64,000 nt of DNA from Isoetes taiwanensis (Eukaryota; Streptophyta; Lycopodiopsida; Isoetales; Isoetaceae): positions 62,001 to 126,000 of the forward strand of contig JAJEKV010000522.1 in assembly GCA_021234155.1 (NCBI GenBank), written 5' to 3'. Position 1 is the first letter of the stretch. Each line of letters begins with the position of its first letter. Under the pieces are notes generated by a model. The model was not told where the DNA came from and did no database searches. It saw only the letters and a list, made by a program, of their open reading frames with translations. A program made the translations under genes and the position numbers. Below are positions 19,421 through 32,419 of the stretch, piece after piece.

Positions 19421-20530
19421 AAAACGTGGTCGAACCATCATTCAATTAAATTGGGATTATGTCTATTCCAAAATCGCGCCTATAAGCCTTTTATTGACCA
19501 TTATATTGAATTAACCACACTTTTGCACTGAGTTTATTCTCGGGCTAGGAAGATTGCATTTTGTGTTGAAATGGAAAGGCATTCAAATATTCGATGCAAA
19601 TCACCCATATTATGACAGAATGTTGGCAATATAAAAAGTAGGAAATTGCTTATTATTTCGTACCATCACAGACGACAACGAAATCTATAGATTGAAATTT
19701 TAGTGCTTTACGAATAAATAACGGCAAGCAAGTTGCTACAAAACATAGATTTTCGTGGTTCAAATCGCGCGTGGCGCGATTTCATTGGCATAAATATAGC
19801 ATTATAATAGAATATAAACTAAAAAAACTAATCCGATTCATCGTCGACAGGCGCTCCTGAGATCCTCTCCATCATGAACAAAGCATGCTCTGGATTCCAA
19901 AGAAGATGGATTACAACATCAAAGGGATCAGGATAGAAGCGGACGGGATTCATAGCAACGACAGTCAACCAGTCCTCAAGTTCTATTTCTAGGCTGGCGG
20001 ACTGCGAGAGGTCCTCATGGGTCATCTTGGGTAATAGAATGTGCCATAATAACAAGAAGCAGGCAGAGGCCGAAGACGATGGTTTGGCAATTTCATGCAT
20101 ATCTATTTATACACACCTGAATTATTGACGGTATATACATACAAATTATTGCAAGTATAGCAAACCATACACATAATATAATAATACAATACGTACACAG
20201 TACCAATAATGCTGCTACAAGAACACAATATATATTCAAAACCTTTCGTGTAAAGTATATTTCATATTCAAAACTTTTATAGAAAGTGTATTTCCGGTAT
20301 ACATATATATCAAAAGAGTTCCCTTTCTAGAACGATTTTCTCAAGGTCCCTGTCAATTTCCCCTGTCCGATCAAGTCGCGGGTATAGTGTTTGTATCTCT
20401 TCTACCGTTTTCCCTGAAGCTATTTCTTGCATGACACCAATGAAGCAAAGCAGAAGAATCAAACAGTTAAATGGGCAAAGGGGAAAGCAGTAATCACTGA
20501 ATAGGGAATTGCGGGAGGTCTTCGCATAAT
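19421..20530. other. AT-rich stretch with two small unrecognised minus ORFs
   Basis: 19828-20100 on the minus strand encodes 90 aa with an acidic end (GAPVDDESD). 20310-20430 on the minus strand encodes about 40 aa (EIASGKTVEEIQTLYPRL). Both start with a similar M(H/Q)EIA. I recognise neither. They could be exons of a decayed gene, since the DNA between them is AT-rich and intron-like, but no clear splice pair was identified. Confidence 0.25.
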
Positions 20531-20544
20531 CATATGGAACATTA

Positions 20545-21300
20545 ACAGATTGACAATGGAAAAAGTAGTCACGATGCAGGATATCTTGACGGATATAGAT
20601 ATGATATGCTTTATGGAGACCAAAGAACATGAGTTATATGTCGCCACACGTGATACAGGATTTGAGTTAATTTATACTCTGAAGAAGTAACACATTTGGA
20701 ACAATGATAATAAAAAGCGTTGGGGCATGTTATGTAAGACAAAGTTAGGGATTAAACGCGGGATAAAAAATGGTCAATATATGTGGTTGGAGATAAATGG
20801 TTCACAAACAATATACTATTTGGCCATTTGTTACTTTGCTCCAAGACATCAAAAAGTATACAAGGAAACAGATGCTTCAGGGATGATCCTTTCTTTGGAA
20901 TTGAACAGACATAATGTATTTTCAAAAAAGAAAGGGGAAGTAATTTAATTTGGAGACTTTAATGGCGGAGACGAGTGATAGACAAGCAGCGGCAATCTAT
21001 CTGAGACATACATGACTCGCTCGGCTAGAGTATATGGACAAGGATGAACTAGTATCTAATGGGTGGAATAGACAATCACAGGATCACATCATTACCAAAA
21101 CTGGTCGGTTTCTTTTGACCCTTTGCTGCAATGCTAACATGATTATATGTAATGGCTTGGATAGATTCTCTGGGACGGAGAGGACTACGTGTAGATCCAG
21201 GAGCATTGTTGACTATGTTATAATGGCAGATCAAACATTACACATATCACAGAATTTCAGGTTGTGGAGGAACAGCTAGAATCGGATCACTGCCCGTTGA
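20545..21300 (+). pseudogene. LINE endonuclease domain remnant
   Basis: Signature motifs can be read in order: WNINRL, METKE (catalytic Glu), FGDFNGGD near 20955 (Asp/Asn), SIVDYVIM near 21205 and SDHCPLKL near 21282 (catalytic His). They lie in different frames, so the domain is inactive as written. Confidence 0.85.
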
Positions 21301-22009
21301 AGCTCACAAATGGATATCAATACACCAGACTGTCATATAAAGGAAACAATAGAGCAAGGATATTATCTTAGACCTAGTTTGAAAGATTGCTACAGGGCTA
21401 AGCTGGAGCAAGATCTGGAATCCATTAATTGGGATGCAGACTTGTCAATGGCTAGCAAGCAATTGTGTGACCTTCTTTCAGGTACCGCCAAAGAGGTTTT
21501 TACCTCTAAGCGTGCTCTGAAAGGGCTACGTGTAATGCATGGTACGACCAAGCTTGTAAGGAAGCAAAAGCTCAATGGAGAAATAGCCATGGCATGGTAA
21601 AAGAATATTGTAGAAAAGAATATAGAAAGATTATTCGGCAAAAGAAAAGGCAGTTTACTCATCATAAACAAGAGTCTCTGTGCCATAGCTACCTATTGGA
21701 ACCCAAAAGTTTTTGGAACACACTGCGCAAAAAAAGAAAACAGGAATTCCCTTTATTGTCGGATGTGCTTTGGAAACATGTACATAATCTTTATCATTTT
21801 TCGAGGAAGGGAATCCGATTCTATCCAATATAATAGACTAAACTTATTGATATCAATAAGAAGAAGTAGCAGATGGCATATCACGTTTGGCAAATGGTAA
21901 AGCCAAGGATCTTCAAGGTCTTTGCGCAGAACATATAAAATGGGCAGGGCCCAAATTCCATCCCATTATTTGCATTTGTTAACTTAAAAGCGGTGTCACA
22001 AGGAATGCC

Positions 22010-23240
22010 TCAACAATGGCGGATTAATCCGGGTGGTACCGGTTCATAAAGGAGGTGCGTGGGAATTAATAATTCAGAACAATACCGGTAAGTGGCTTAT
22101 TAACGGTTCTTTGGCATCCATTGCGGAGAAGAGAATTAGTATGTATGGGAGAGTAATCACAAAGATCTCAAAACACGTGCGGGTTCGCGTCTTTGGAAGA
22201 TCTACTATGGATCATTTATTAGTGCTCAAATCAATATTTGACACGCTTAAAGGGACTAAGAAGCCTCGCATATGTAGCCTTTGTGGATTTTAGAAAGGCC
22301 TTGATAGAGTGCCTAGACCTAAACCGTGGGATAGATTGGAGAAATTAGAGGTGCCGAACAATTCACCGGGCTAGGTGCAAGTATTATATGAAAAGGTATT
22401 GATCTGACTTTCCTTTCCCCTCTGTAGAAAACCCGGAATATATTGATAGCAATATGGGGTCAAGCGGTACTGCGCAATGTCTCCCACTCGCTTGGATTGT
22501 TCATTGACAGTCTTGAGGACTGGTTACATGACAATTGCCCAGAGGGGACAGATATTTACGGCTATGTGGTATACATTAGGGTTTTTTTTAGATTAAAAAG
22601 GGCCTTCAAAACATGCCAACTAAGCCAAATGAAGATAAATGAACTACCAATCGAAATCGAAGCTCGATTGGGTCCGGTCAGTAAAATCTGTTATAATTAA
22701 CTCTTTGGATCACATTTTTTAGCATAACTATTGATAGAAAAGTCCAAATGAGCTCTCGTTTAGTGCAATAGATAGATCTCGTTGAGATCTTTCTAACCTT
22801 AGATGCTTTGCACATATTTTAACCACTTATGATTGTCAAAACTCTAAAAAATATGGTTTTTACTATTTTTTACTATCCTACGGAGCTAAAAGATATGCAA
22901 ACCACCCAAGGTTGGAAAGATCTCAATGAGATCTATCTATTGCACCAAACGAGAGCTCATTTGGACTTTTCTATCAACACTTATGCTAGAAAATGTGATC
23001 CCGATTGAGTTAGTTATAACTGCTTTTGGTTTAATCGATTACCAGCCTGCTTTTCGATTGGTAGTTCATATAGCTTAGTCAGCAGTTCTTAGAAGGCCCT
23101 TTTATGATCTCAAAAAATCCCTAATGGATACTAATGTATGCTGATGACGTAGTTATCTTTGCCAGATCACCAGAACACATGCAGAAACATTTAGATGGGC
23201 TCATTTACGTGATAACACGGGGATGAGGTGAACTTAGATA
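22010..23240 (+). pseudogene. LINE reverse transcriptase domain remnant
   Basis: Recognisable blocks: VPVHKGGAW (22036), KHVRVRVFGRSTMDHLLVLK (22170), the CGF-KGLDRVPRPK region (22280, from an FVDFRKAFDRVPR-type motif), LFIDSLEDWL (22497) and LMYADDVVIFARSPEHMQ (23132-23185), the last carrying the catalytic Asp pair. A DNA transposon separates the last two blocks. Confidence 0.85.
22576..23124. mobile_element. Foldback MITE (Mutator-like) inserted in the LINE
   Basis: Begins TTAGGGTTTTTTTTAGAT and ends with the inverse, ATCTCAAAAAATCCCTAA. The arms, about 22576-22810 and 22895-23124, are inverted copies, for example CCAAATGAGCTCTCGTTTAG against its complement at 22949-22968. The flanks TGGTATACA and TGGATACTA look like an imperfect 9-bp target duplication. 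Long terminal inverted repeats with 9-bp duplication are typical of Mutator-like elements. It has no coding capacity. Confidence 0.75.
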
Positions 23241-24039
23241 AGACAAATATCATGACAAGGGGCACTTAACAGGAATCATTTCAATATAAGGGGGCTCTGG
23301 TGAATACCTGTGATTCCTATAAGTATTTGGGGTTGATTTTCCACAGGAACCATAGATGGAACACGTGCATTGCCAGAGAATTGATGGTTATAAGGCTCTT
23401 TATGCTATGCGAGCTTATGGGAGAAGCACATTTATGGTCTTGGTCACTTAAACGGAAACTTTTTGTCTCACTAGTACAGAGTGTTGCATTATATGGGAGT
23501 GAGATATGGGGGCCTAGCCTCTCACAGGGATTATGGGATGATTTAGAGCAAACTCTAAAGAAATTTATGAACTTGAGATAGGGGTAAAAGCTCGGGACTC
23601 CATATCAAATGATGTTGGTGAATGTGGGCTTATGCCTTTAGAAGGTGAAGCATTAGTCGATGCATTAGATACCCGAAAAAAGTGGATACCATGGATAGCA
23701 CACGACTACCTCACACAAGGCCCTTTGGTCGACAAGGATAAAGGATGGTTTCAAGATGTTGTAAGGTGGCTAAGGAAATGGGATATTGACTGGCAGGATG
23801 CACTTTTGGTAGGCAATAATTGAGACAATGGGTTTTGGTAAGGTACACAAGAAGATGTGGTCTCAACCTAAAACAAAATGATTCTATCTGAGCCAAAGCA
23901 TGAATCCTAGCTTGGGAGTATCCAAGTACCTACATGAGAATATCTCTATAAAGAAAAGGCACGCAATAGGGCCTAATAACGCCTTAGCTCGCATCATTTG
24001 GGAGTGGAAACTAGTAGATGGGGACACGTTATCCCTAGG

Positions 24040-24339
24040 ATGGAGAGATATTGTAAGATTTGCGGAGAAGAACAAATAGAAGATGAAGAACATACATTGC
24101 TTCATTGTAGTGCTTACCATGCATTGAGAACACAGCATGGGATTAATGCCCAAGATCTTCGTACCTTCTTCACCTTGGGAGGAGATAAGATTGGGGCATA
24201 TACATTAGAATTGTTGAGATGTAGAGAGAATTGTTTGAAGAGATTGAATAGCATTATAGATGATGATAACATGCTGAGTGAGAGTGACGAGTTAGATGAG
24301 GATTCTGAAACTCATCTACTCTTTTATGATAATGTGTAA
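24040..24339 (+). pseudogene. LINE C-terminal zinc-knuckle segment
   Basis: CKICGEEQIEDEEHTLLHC gives a C-X2-C-X9-H-X4-C pattern, which is common at the C-terminus of LINE reverse transcriptases. An acidic tail follows and stops at 24339. Confidence 0.7.
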
Positions 24340-24414
24340 AAGTTTGGTTGTCTCTTAGGCCTTTGAGGCCTCCCAAAGACTTAATACGCTTCACTTCTCT
24401 CTCTCTTTCTCTCT

Positions 24415-24646
24415 CTTAGTCTAGTGGTAATACACTAGGTCTAGCAACTATAGGTCTCGAAGTTGAGACCGTGAATCAAGACTTCGAATCCTGACTGGGT
24501 GTCAAAACCCACAGCACGCTAATGTAAAAGTGGTTGGGCTGGGGCCCAACAAAGCAATGTAGTGTGGTGTGTGGTCACATGTCCAATTGGATGTTGCCTA
24601 GTGGCGTGACGTTAAAATACTATCTATCTATCTATCTATTTATCTA

Positions 24647-24690
<44 letters not shown>
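24415..24690 (+). mobile_element. tRNA-derived SINE with pyrimidine tail
   Basis: The A-box-like TAGTCTAGTGG at 24417 and B-box-like ACTTCGAATCC at 24481 are about 55 bp apart, as in tRNA-headed SINEs. A tRNA-unrelated body follows to about 24620, then a (TATC)n/(TC)n tail to 24690. It lies immediately after the (TC)n tail of the LINE. The family is not recognised. Confidence 0.65.
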
Positions 24691-24692
<2 letters not shown>

Positions 24693-24988
24693 GACATTCC
24701 AAAGACAAGATATCTCGGGCCCCAGGACATATATTGTAATCGCCTCATCACGATACACGCCCATCATCTCGATTGGCGTGTGCGCCGCGTGTAGCTAAGC
24801 AAGTAGCACCCTAGGGGGCAACTTGCAAGTGTGTGCACATTTATTCATGTGTACACTTTAGCCCACTTAATTAATATAGACAAGTGGGCCACACCCATTT
24901 ATCCCACATGCTCAAGGGTTAATGGAAACCCTAACCCTAACTTATAGTCTATACTAGTAACGGTGCCGGCCAAGGCGGGTCGAAAGTG
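24691..24988. other. Short stretch before the LTR element; possible Helitron 3' end
   Basis: No gene. At 24953-24970, A-CTAGTAACGGTGCCGGCC resembles on the minus strand a Helitron terminus ending in CTAG before T. The hairpin is imperfect here. Two and a half CCCTAA-type telomere-like repeats occur at 24927-24942 and are too few to mean anything. Confidence 0.3.
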
Positions 24989-26668
24989 TGTGGACGTCCC
25001 CTACTCAGATAATTATGCGATGCCGACCCGTATACAAACAGGAGTTCATCCCCATACCAGCTCCCACACCGTCACGGGGCCCTCCACAATCACTTTGCAC
25101 GCACCGAGTCCGATGGGAAGAGTGAAGGGGTCATTTTACCCCGTCTCCTCGGGGCCTACCTAGTCAGCGAAGCGTAAACACACATGTCGATAGTACATAC
25201 ATCAGCGTCATATGACCATCACGAAGGATGGTCTCCCACATATCTGCATAGACAAAGATCAGCACAACACATAGGAAATCCTACCCAAGACTCAGACACA
25301 GGGATGGACTGACAAACTTGGGTCTCCGTGAGGTCATTGCGTGCCGTAATTCATGGCAATGGATTTGGGCGGCATAAGAACATGGCATTGGGTTGTCCAC
25401 TCCATCCGCCCCTCCAGGTGCACACCTTGAGTAGGTTGAAAAGTGTTGGGACTCGATCAGAGTTCACGGATACATAGCCGAGGGGGCTATATCCTGGGTT
25501 ACATCTCCCCAGTTCCGATGGGGCAGGTAGGGATCTCTCCCTCCAGAGATCTACATGCTGACTCGAGGTGACTAGAGGGCCACTGCCCTTATTCGACTTG
25601 AACCCAATGGAAAGTGAACCCCACTTCACGGGTGTCGAGCCCATGCCCTGCCCACACTCAGTGGCAAGCCATTAGACCTAGTCACAGTGATCCCCGGTAG
25701 ACTTTACACGCCAGAGGGATCGTTCAAGAGTCAGGACACGAACCTCCTTCTTAGCCAGTCTGGCCCCCTTCACCCACAAACTGTGTGTGGTTCTTGTGTA
25801 AGGGCGAATCTATAGTGTGCTAGAGAGGCTAACTAGGAGCATCTACTATCAAGCTTTAGGGTCTCTACCCCCCTTCCCAATACAAGGAGTTCACAGAGAT
25901 ACATCATCCATATACATATTAACGGAAGAACTAAAGAACTAGATCTAATCTATATCATAGAGTTAGGTTCTTTAGTTAGAGGTATCTAGAGATCTAGATG
26001 ATTTCGCTATGGGCAATTTAATAGCTAAACCTACCGATTCGGGATGTTGGAAGATGGTTTAAGCTATTAAATTGCCTAAACTCGATCCTTGAGTTCCTCC
26101 TCCCCGACTGAGAGAAAAACCATCCTTTGAAATGCTCGAACCAAGGGAAACTAATGGTGCAATTTCTCAAAGAAGAGTTCGGGATGCGGTTTTGGCTCTT
26201 GATCCTGACCAACAGAGCTCTAAAACCCTAGAAACGAAAATGGGCAAGTTAGGGCTCTCCCTACTTAAATAGGCAAGGGGGTGGGCTAGGGTTTCCAATT
26301 ATCCCCTTTAGGCATGTGGGATAATTGGGAATGGGCCCACTTGCCTTGCCCGACTATGTGGCCAACAAGTGCCCACATGGAAAGGTGTGCCCATATTAAC
26401 GTGCATATTGGCAAATGTGCACATTAATTTGCACACTTGGGTATGGCCCACTTGGCACCAAGTGTTCACATGGGAAAATGTGCACCTAGATAAATGTGCA
26501 CATGGTTAAATGTGCACATTAATTAACACACACTCCTTGCGAGTTGCCCCTAGGGGCTACCCACTTGGCTAACGCCACACAGCGTACCACGTCGTCCGGG
26601 ATGGGTGTGCGGATGACCGGCAATGCGATAATAGATCCCGGGACCGTATCTTTGTCTTGGAACGTCAT
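24989..26668 (-). repeat. 3' LTR (left copy)
   Basis: On the minus strand it starts TGACGTTCC and ends CCACA. It matches 44102-45769 along its whole length, for example CAAGGAGTTCACAGAGATAC and GAACTAGATCTAATCTATAT blocks in both. Short ORFs inside are not conserved between the two copies. Confidence 0.75.
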
Positions 26669-26682
26669 TCTCCCCACCTTGA
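26669..26682 (-). promoter_or_regulatory. Polypurine tract-like site
   Basis: On the minus strand it reads AAGGTGGGGAGAA immediately before TG of the left LTR, where plus-strand priming of LTR elements normally starts. Confidence 0.55.
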
Positions 26683-29600
26683 AATGATCTTTGTCCGCAA
26701 AGATCGTGGGTCTCCCACCTTGGAATCTTCCTAACCCGCAATCAACTTGATGCATACGATATACTACTATAATACTTACACATTTATTAAGATTACCTTA
26801 AGGTAATATTTTTAAAACATTATTATGCCCCTTACATTATCAACTAACTTGTCACTGTCAGAACTTCTATTAAACAAGGTACTTATTAGTCTCCTTATCA
26901 CAACATTTACTTTATCACAATTTAACACTTTCATATACAATTATTACTTAAGGTACTCTTCATTCCTTGCAACACATTCCAACAAAATTTGTGTTGCAAG
27001 TCTTCAGACCTTTAAAATCCCGTGCATTAATTTTATAATATCTATAATTACATACTTACTATCTTAATTATTAGAATTACTCTAAGGTAATGTTTAAGAC
27101 ATTCTTGTACTATTTCATTATCCAATTAACTTATCACATCATAACTTAATCCACGAAGGTAATTATTAACCTTACTTAATACAACATTTAAGTTTATCAA
27201 AGTTTATCAATTTCATACCAAATTTACACTTCTAAGGTACTCTTCATCCCTTGCAACACATTATAACAAAATTTGTGTTTGCAAAAGCCTCAGAGTTCGA
27301 CCTCCTTGCCCTCAGGAGCTCTATTGGCCCTGTGCCGACACTACCTATTATTACTTATTAATAAAATTTTGGTTATATGGTGACCACCCCACCTATCTAC
27401 ATGGATGCATGGCTAATCTCCCGGGGAAGAGGGAGGGTGAATCTTCCATTATGGCCGTGGAGACAGCCTATATGCCTATATGCCGCCATGCCTACACCCT
27501 AGTTGCCCAACGTGGAGGATAGGTCCTTCCCGTATGTGGGCTTGAAGGCCGATTCCTCCTATCAAAGCATATATGGGGCTAGAGGTGCTTTTCCTATCAA
27601 TGCATCTCTCAATGACCTCCTTTCTCTCGAGGTCGTCTACTTCAATGGGACAAGTAGACTTTCTAATCTACCTTCCACTCGCCCAAGCGAAACGGGTCAT
27701 GCCTACATTGACATTACACCACGCCCTAGAGATCACCGTAGTGGTCCCATCATCGGTAAATACGCATGCAACTCATAACAAGCATAGGTTGCATCGTGAG
27801 ATTAATCTTAACTACACATGAAACTAATCTAAACACCAATCGACATGCCCGGAGCCAATTTTACGGCTCCTTTAATGCATGTGATTAACATGATTACCCT
27901 AAGGTAATATTTATGAATTAACATTATCATAGTATCGGATACATTACTTCCGATAGTACAATTATATTTACTCTAAGCTTTGCAATATTTAACCACTTTT
28001 AGATCAAAGGATTATTTAAACAATAACCCCGATTTAGACCTATTGTTACATAGACAAGGTTTTTAATTATCATACACAAGAATTAGATGTGCTTCTTATT
28101 CTCTTCCTTGGGTCTGCATGACCTTTGAAGTATATCCCTAAGATGCACTTAAATATATCCTAATTCTATTTTCTATTTATATTTAAAAGGACCCCGAGGT
28201 CATATAGCTATCCTTTGAAGGAATTGCATCCTTGAGAAGGATTAATTAACATGCTACTGTGATACACGCTTTTTGTCATTTAACTTATTTCCCTATGATA
28301 CATATCGCATAACATTTTTTTTTTTTTTTCCAGGTTATTGGGATCTACATTTAACTTATCTATAAGACACATTAAAGCTTATAATATATGTGCACGCCTT
28401 TACCTAAGGCTAGAACGCATCCACCCATTGAGCCTAAGGCCGAAAGTAATTTTGGAGATGACTTGGTGGATTGCATTGTTCCCATAGTTTTGCTCCACTT
28501 CATTGGTGTAGATAGCTACTACGTCCGCCTCTGGGCCGCTGAAGGCCTCCCCGAGCACTAAGGTATCTATCTATCTTACTTCTATTCGCTTCGCCATTGC
28601 CGGAGTGAACTCTATTCTAGGGAATTAGGTCAATTCGATGCAAGTACGTTCAATCATAAGATTGAGCTCTCCCACTTTCTTTGAAAAGAAAATGGTCCCA
28701 AGACCCCTTCAATGACGTGGTACACAACGTCCTATCTATTCTCTCCCCTTAAGAGGTTATACGCTTCTTTACTTAGCAGATTATTTTTACTAGCCTTAGC
28801 TAACATATATAACCATCTAAGATGGATGCACATATTATGTTATCATTTATTTCAATATAGTTATGGGTTACCTACTTAGTTAGAACAATTCTAAACCACA
28901 TGGTTTTGTCATGACGACAATTCCTTTTGGCTCAAAAGACTATTTGATTACTATAATTCTTATTTTAGATGTACCTTTACATGTACTATTCTTTTATATT
29001 CTAGAGATTCCCCCTTTCTTGGTTATTTAAACCCTTGGAATATTCCTACCAATCGAATTGATGTCATCGTAACAAGTTGGCCGGGCTTGTTAGATTACTT
29101 CTTTTCTTTCGGTTGGATTATTCTTTGGAGGTACTAGATTTATACATGGTCAACAATTTTCCTAGTAATGATTCCTTCTTAGTGAGGAGATCAATCTCAC
29201 CAAGTGGTTTCAATACATTGGATGTCTGTTAACAATCGTGTATAATTATAGTCACTCCTATGCGTTTCCTTCCCAATACTTGACGCTTAGCTCAATATTG
29301 GGGCAATCCTTTCAACGAGAATATCTGGAAATGCCTTCTAATCCCAATATGGATGTTACCATCTACATTTAACCTACTAGGCCCCATGGCCTTAGATGCT
29401 CGAGCTTGCTAGAAGCTCATCCACTCGTTGCTTGCTTGAAGCAGCAAGGTAACATTCTTCCAAGTCGCTCGATACTTCAGTCTCCTTGACGGTGGATCCC
29501 CTTTGATGTAGAGGTTGACTTTGTTCGTTAGAAGCCTCTCATTGCTGGTGGCTTGATGGTGTAGTTGATCACTTGAAATCTTCCATGCCGCTTTTCAAAA

Positions 29601-30900
29601 GCCTGAAGGTGGCGCCATTGAAGAAGATCTTTCATCTTGAACTCTTTGTCTTGGCAGCTAAAGGACGACTCTGTATCCGATATTGTTTCTTCGACTCCAT
29701 CGATGTCTCATACGTCGAGTCCTCTTGTCGTTATCGTGTTGCCCGAAGAGTGTTGAGGATGTTGATTGCTTCACACCTGCAAATTGCCTGACATCTCTTC
29801 CTTTGATCTGTTATGCTACGGGAGGGAAGGAATAACAAGGGAACTATACATGCAAAACATATAGCTTACATAATTACAATTACTACTAGAGCTATTAGAT
29901 CCCCCTTATGCCTCCCTTCGAGTTGCACACCTACTTCTTGGCGATGTCACCGGTGTTCCTCCCGTTCAATGGTGTTGATGATCTATATCCTCCTATTTGT
30001 ATCGTCGGCTCATACTCCGGCAACTTGTTGGTATACTTGGGCCCTCCGATGTTTTGTCGGCTATGGCACCACACGCTTTGCATGACATTCTAACTAAAAG
30101 GTGGCTGGTCGTTGATGCTTCGACATTTCGGTCTGCTTCGATCCTGTTCTTGGGCGGTAGTTGTTCCCCCTTCTTGCTGCTTGAAGCTATTTGGAGGCGT
30201 CTCTTGAGGCTGTGCGCGATTCCTTTGGCTATACTCCTCTGGAGTTGTTCTTTGAATCGTCGATCCTTGGGTTCACCAAGTTGCATGCAAGTCCGCGTGC
30301 AAGTCATCGGTTCGGCTCGCCTAGTTGCTTCTCCATCGAGCTTCCCATCTTCCTTGTTTGATCCCCTCGATCACATGGCTTTGACGTTGTCACATTCCTC
30401 GTGCTAAGCCGTCTTCTTGTCTTGAGGTACCTTAGGTGGCTTTGATTGTGCTCGTCGGTTTTGATCCTCATGTTGCCTCTAGGGAGCTCGTGGGAGAAGT
30501 CGGTTGCTAGCACTTCTCCAGCTTTCAGTTCCTGACCTTTGTCCCTCTATGCATGTCGGTCTCTTTGGTCTCTCTGACAAGTAAAGCTTCATGGCTCTCC
30601 TCCCTGCTGGCTATGTTGTCGGGTGATAGATCCCTATATCTGTGACTTGACCCTTGAGTTGAAGTAGTACTTGCCTTAGATGTACTCTTGTCGTTGAATA
30701 GCCTGGCTATTATCTTGAACTCTCTTTTTGCCGAAGGTGCTTCAGTTGCTATCCTTGTCGTTAAGGTGTCGAATGCTTCTACCTTGGGCATTTGACGTGC
30801 CACATGTCGGAGATATGATCGGCTTCTTCTCTTCTAATTACTGGTAGGAGTACCTGATGAAGCCATCACCTAGTTCACACTCACCCCGGTTTTTGGTCCA
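26683..30900. other. LTR-element interior, 3' side; no gene recognised
   Basis: AT-rich from 26750 to 29300, then more balanced to 30830. Several ORFs of 60-136 aa occur on both strands between 27503 and 30803, for example 29997-30407 plus and 30525-30803 minus, but none shows a domain I can name. Short AAGGTAAT-rich pieces near 26800, 27080 and 27895 and a similar ATTCCTTGCAACACATT block at 26962 and 27246 suggest an internal duplication of about 285 bp. Confidence 0.35.
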
Positions 30901-31059
30901 CTGTGGAAAACATCAGTTTTGGTAGGTCTACATGTCCTGTTTTCAAAGAATCCTACATGTGGATTTGTGGAGGTATGGTTTTGTTCAATAATGGTGTTCT
31001 TTTTTCAGTGGACTAAAACATCCACTGTTGTTTTGTAGTTTCCTCTATTGTGACATGTC

Positions 31060-31590
31060 ATTTTATAATACAATCCACCGTAGGAAAGAATACTTGAATT
31101 TCTACATGTCTAATAATTCTGTTGTCACATGTCTTTATAGATGTAGGAAAGAATATTTGATTCTCTACATGTCCTATGCTTCCATTCACATGTCTTTATA
31201 GTAGTAGGACAGAGTACTTTATTTACTAAAGCATTGTAGGAAAGAATACATGAATTACAACATATGTAATACTTCTATTGTCACATGTCTTTATAGAAGT
31301 AGGAAAGAATACTTGATTCTCTACATGTCGTATGTTTCCATGTCACATGTAAAACAATTCTATTCTTTATAGTAGTAGGACAGAGTACTTTATTTGCTAA
31401 GGCATTGTAGGAAAGAATACATGAATTATGACATGTGTAATACTTCTATTGTCACATGTCTTTATAGAAGTAGGAAAGAATACTTGATTCTCTACATGTC
31501 CTATCCTTCCATATCACGGGTCTTTATAGTGGTAGGACAGAGTACTTGATTTGCTACATGTGATGCACGTGCACGATCACATGTCCTTAT
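31060..31590. repeat. ~175-bp tandem repeat, about 3 units
   Basis: TGTCACATGTCTTTATAGAA followed by GTAGGAAAGAATACTTGATT recurs near 31125, 31278 and 31450. The ACATGT and GTAGGA blocks are repeated inside each unit. Confidence 0.8.
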
Positions 31591-31654
31591 ACTAGTATTC
31601 CATGTAAGACAAGTTACTTCAACTACTTCAATTACTTAACGCCTATTTTTGCAT

Positions 31655-32160
31655 AACACAACCATCAAGAATTTGATTTGTATTCCTTGAGGGGGTGCAG
31701 GACCGCTGCAACAAATCCCTAAGCATTAATGTCATAGGACCACGCAAAATCCTAACAATATCCTAACATTTTGGATATTGTTAGAGAAAGACCATTAAAC
31801 CACGCCTACATTTTTGCATAACAAACCATTAAGAATTGTGAGATGTATTTCTTTATGGAGGAAAGGACCATTGCAACAAATCCCCAAGCATTAAAATGGC
31901 AAGACCATGCAATATCCTAACATTATTCCCCCATTTTGGATATCGTTAGTGGAACACCATTAAACCGTTCCTACATCTTGGTATAATTTAGACCATTAAG
32001 AATTTGAGATGTAATTGTTTATGGGGAATAGGACCACTTCAACAAATCCCCAAGCATTATAAAATGGCAAGACTACGCAATATCCTAACATTATCCCCCC
32101 ATTTTGGATATCATTAGTGGAACACCATTAAACCATGCCTATATCTATTTGGTACTAAGG
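31655..32160. repeat. ~160-bp tandem repeat, about 3 units
   Basis: The blocks CAACAAATCCCCAAGCATTA, ATCCTAACATTATCCCCCCA and GGAACACCATTAAACC recur in order at about 31710, 31880 and 32045. This is a different unit from the neighbouring 175-bp repeat. Confidence 0.8.
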
Positions 32161-32419
32161 TTTGCTATAGGCCATCCAATAGTTATCCACGCCATCCAAT
32201 GGTTTTAATTGTATCTAATTTATCTTATTCAATGGTTCTTTTCTAACGATTTGCACTAAGAATCCAATGGTTCTTTGAAAACAAGATAACTTAATGCACT
32301 TAGACGATTTGCATTAAGAATTAGAGATGTAATTGTTGGAGCCATCAAGCAAAATACCACAGCTAACACCAAACACAAACTCGGGAAAACCTTGCTAGGG
32401 AAGACCTTGCTTCCGAGTC

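Larger units (their letters stand above)
20530..24416 (+). mobile_element. Decayed LINE (non-LTR retrotransposon)
   Basis: ORF2-type domains appear in order on the + strand: apurinic-like endonuclease (20545-21290), reverse transcriptase (about 22010-23240), a connection region (KYLGLIF at 23320; LVQSVALYGSEIWGPS at 23470) and a C-terminal CCHC-type knuckle (24050-24110). The reading frame changes several times (segments in frames 1, 2 and 3) and stop codons interrupt it, so it cannot make a full protein. A 549-bp foldback element sits just before the YADD box. The 3' end is a (TC)n tail at 24393-24416, not poly(A). The motif style is closer to the I/Jockey-type group than to the usual plant L1, but that is an impression only. 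Confidence 0.88.

Noticed and set aside
24920-24945. Interstitial telomere repeat
   Set aside because: Only about two CCCTAA units, which is expected by chance in plant DNA where AAACCCTA words are common.
29573-30803. Overlapping ORFs of 69-136 aa as a gene
   Set aside because: Both strands are open over the same stretch, with no recognisable domain and no consistent frame. The region lies inside the LTR element.
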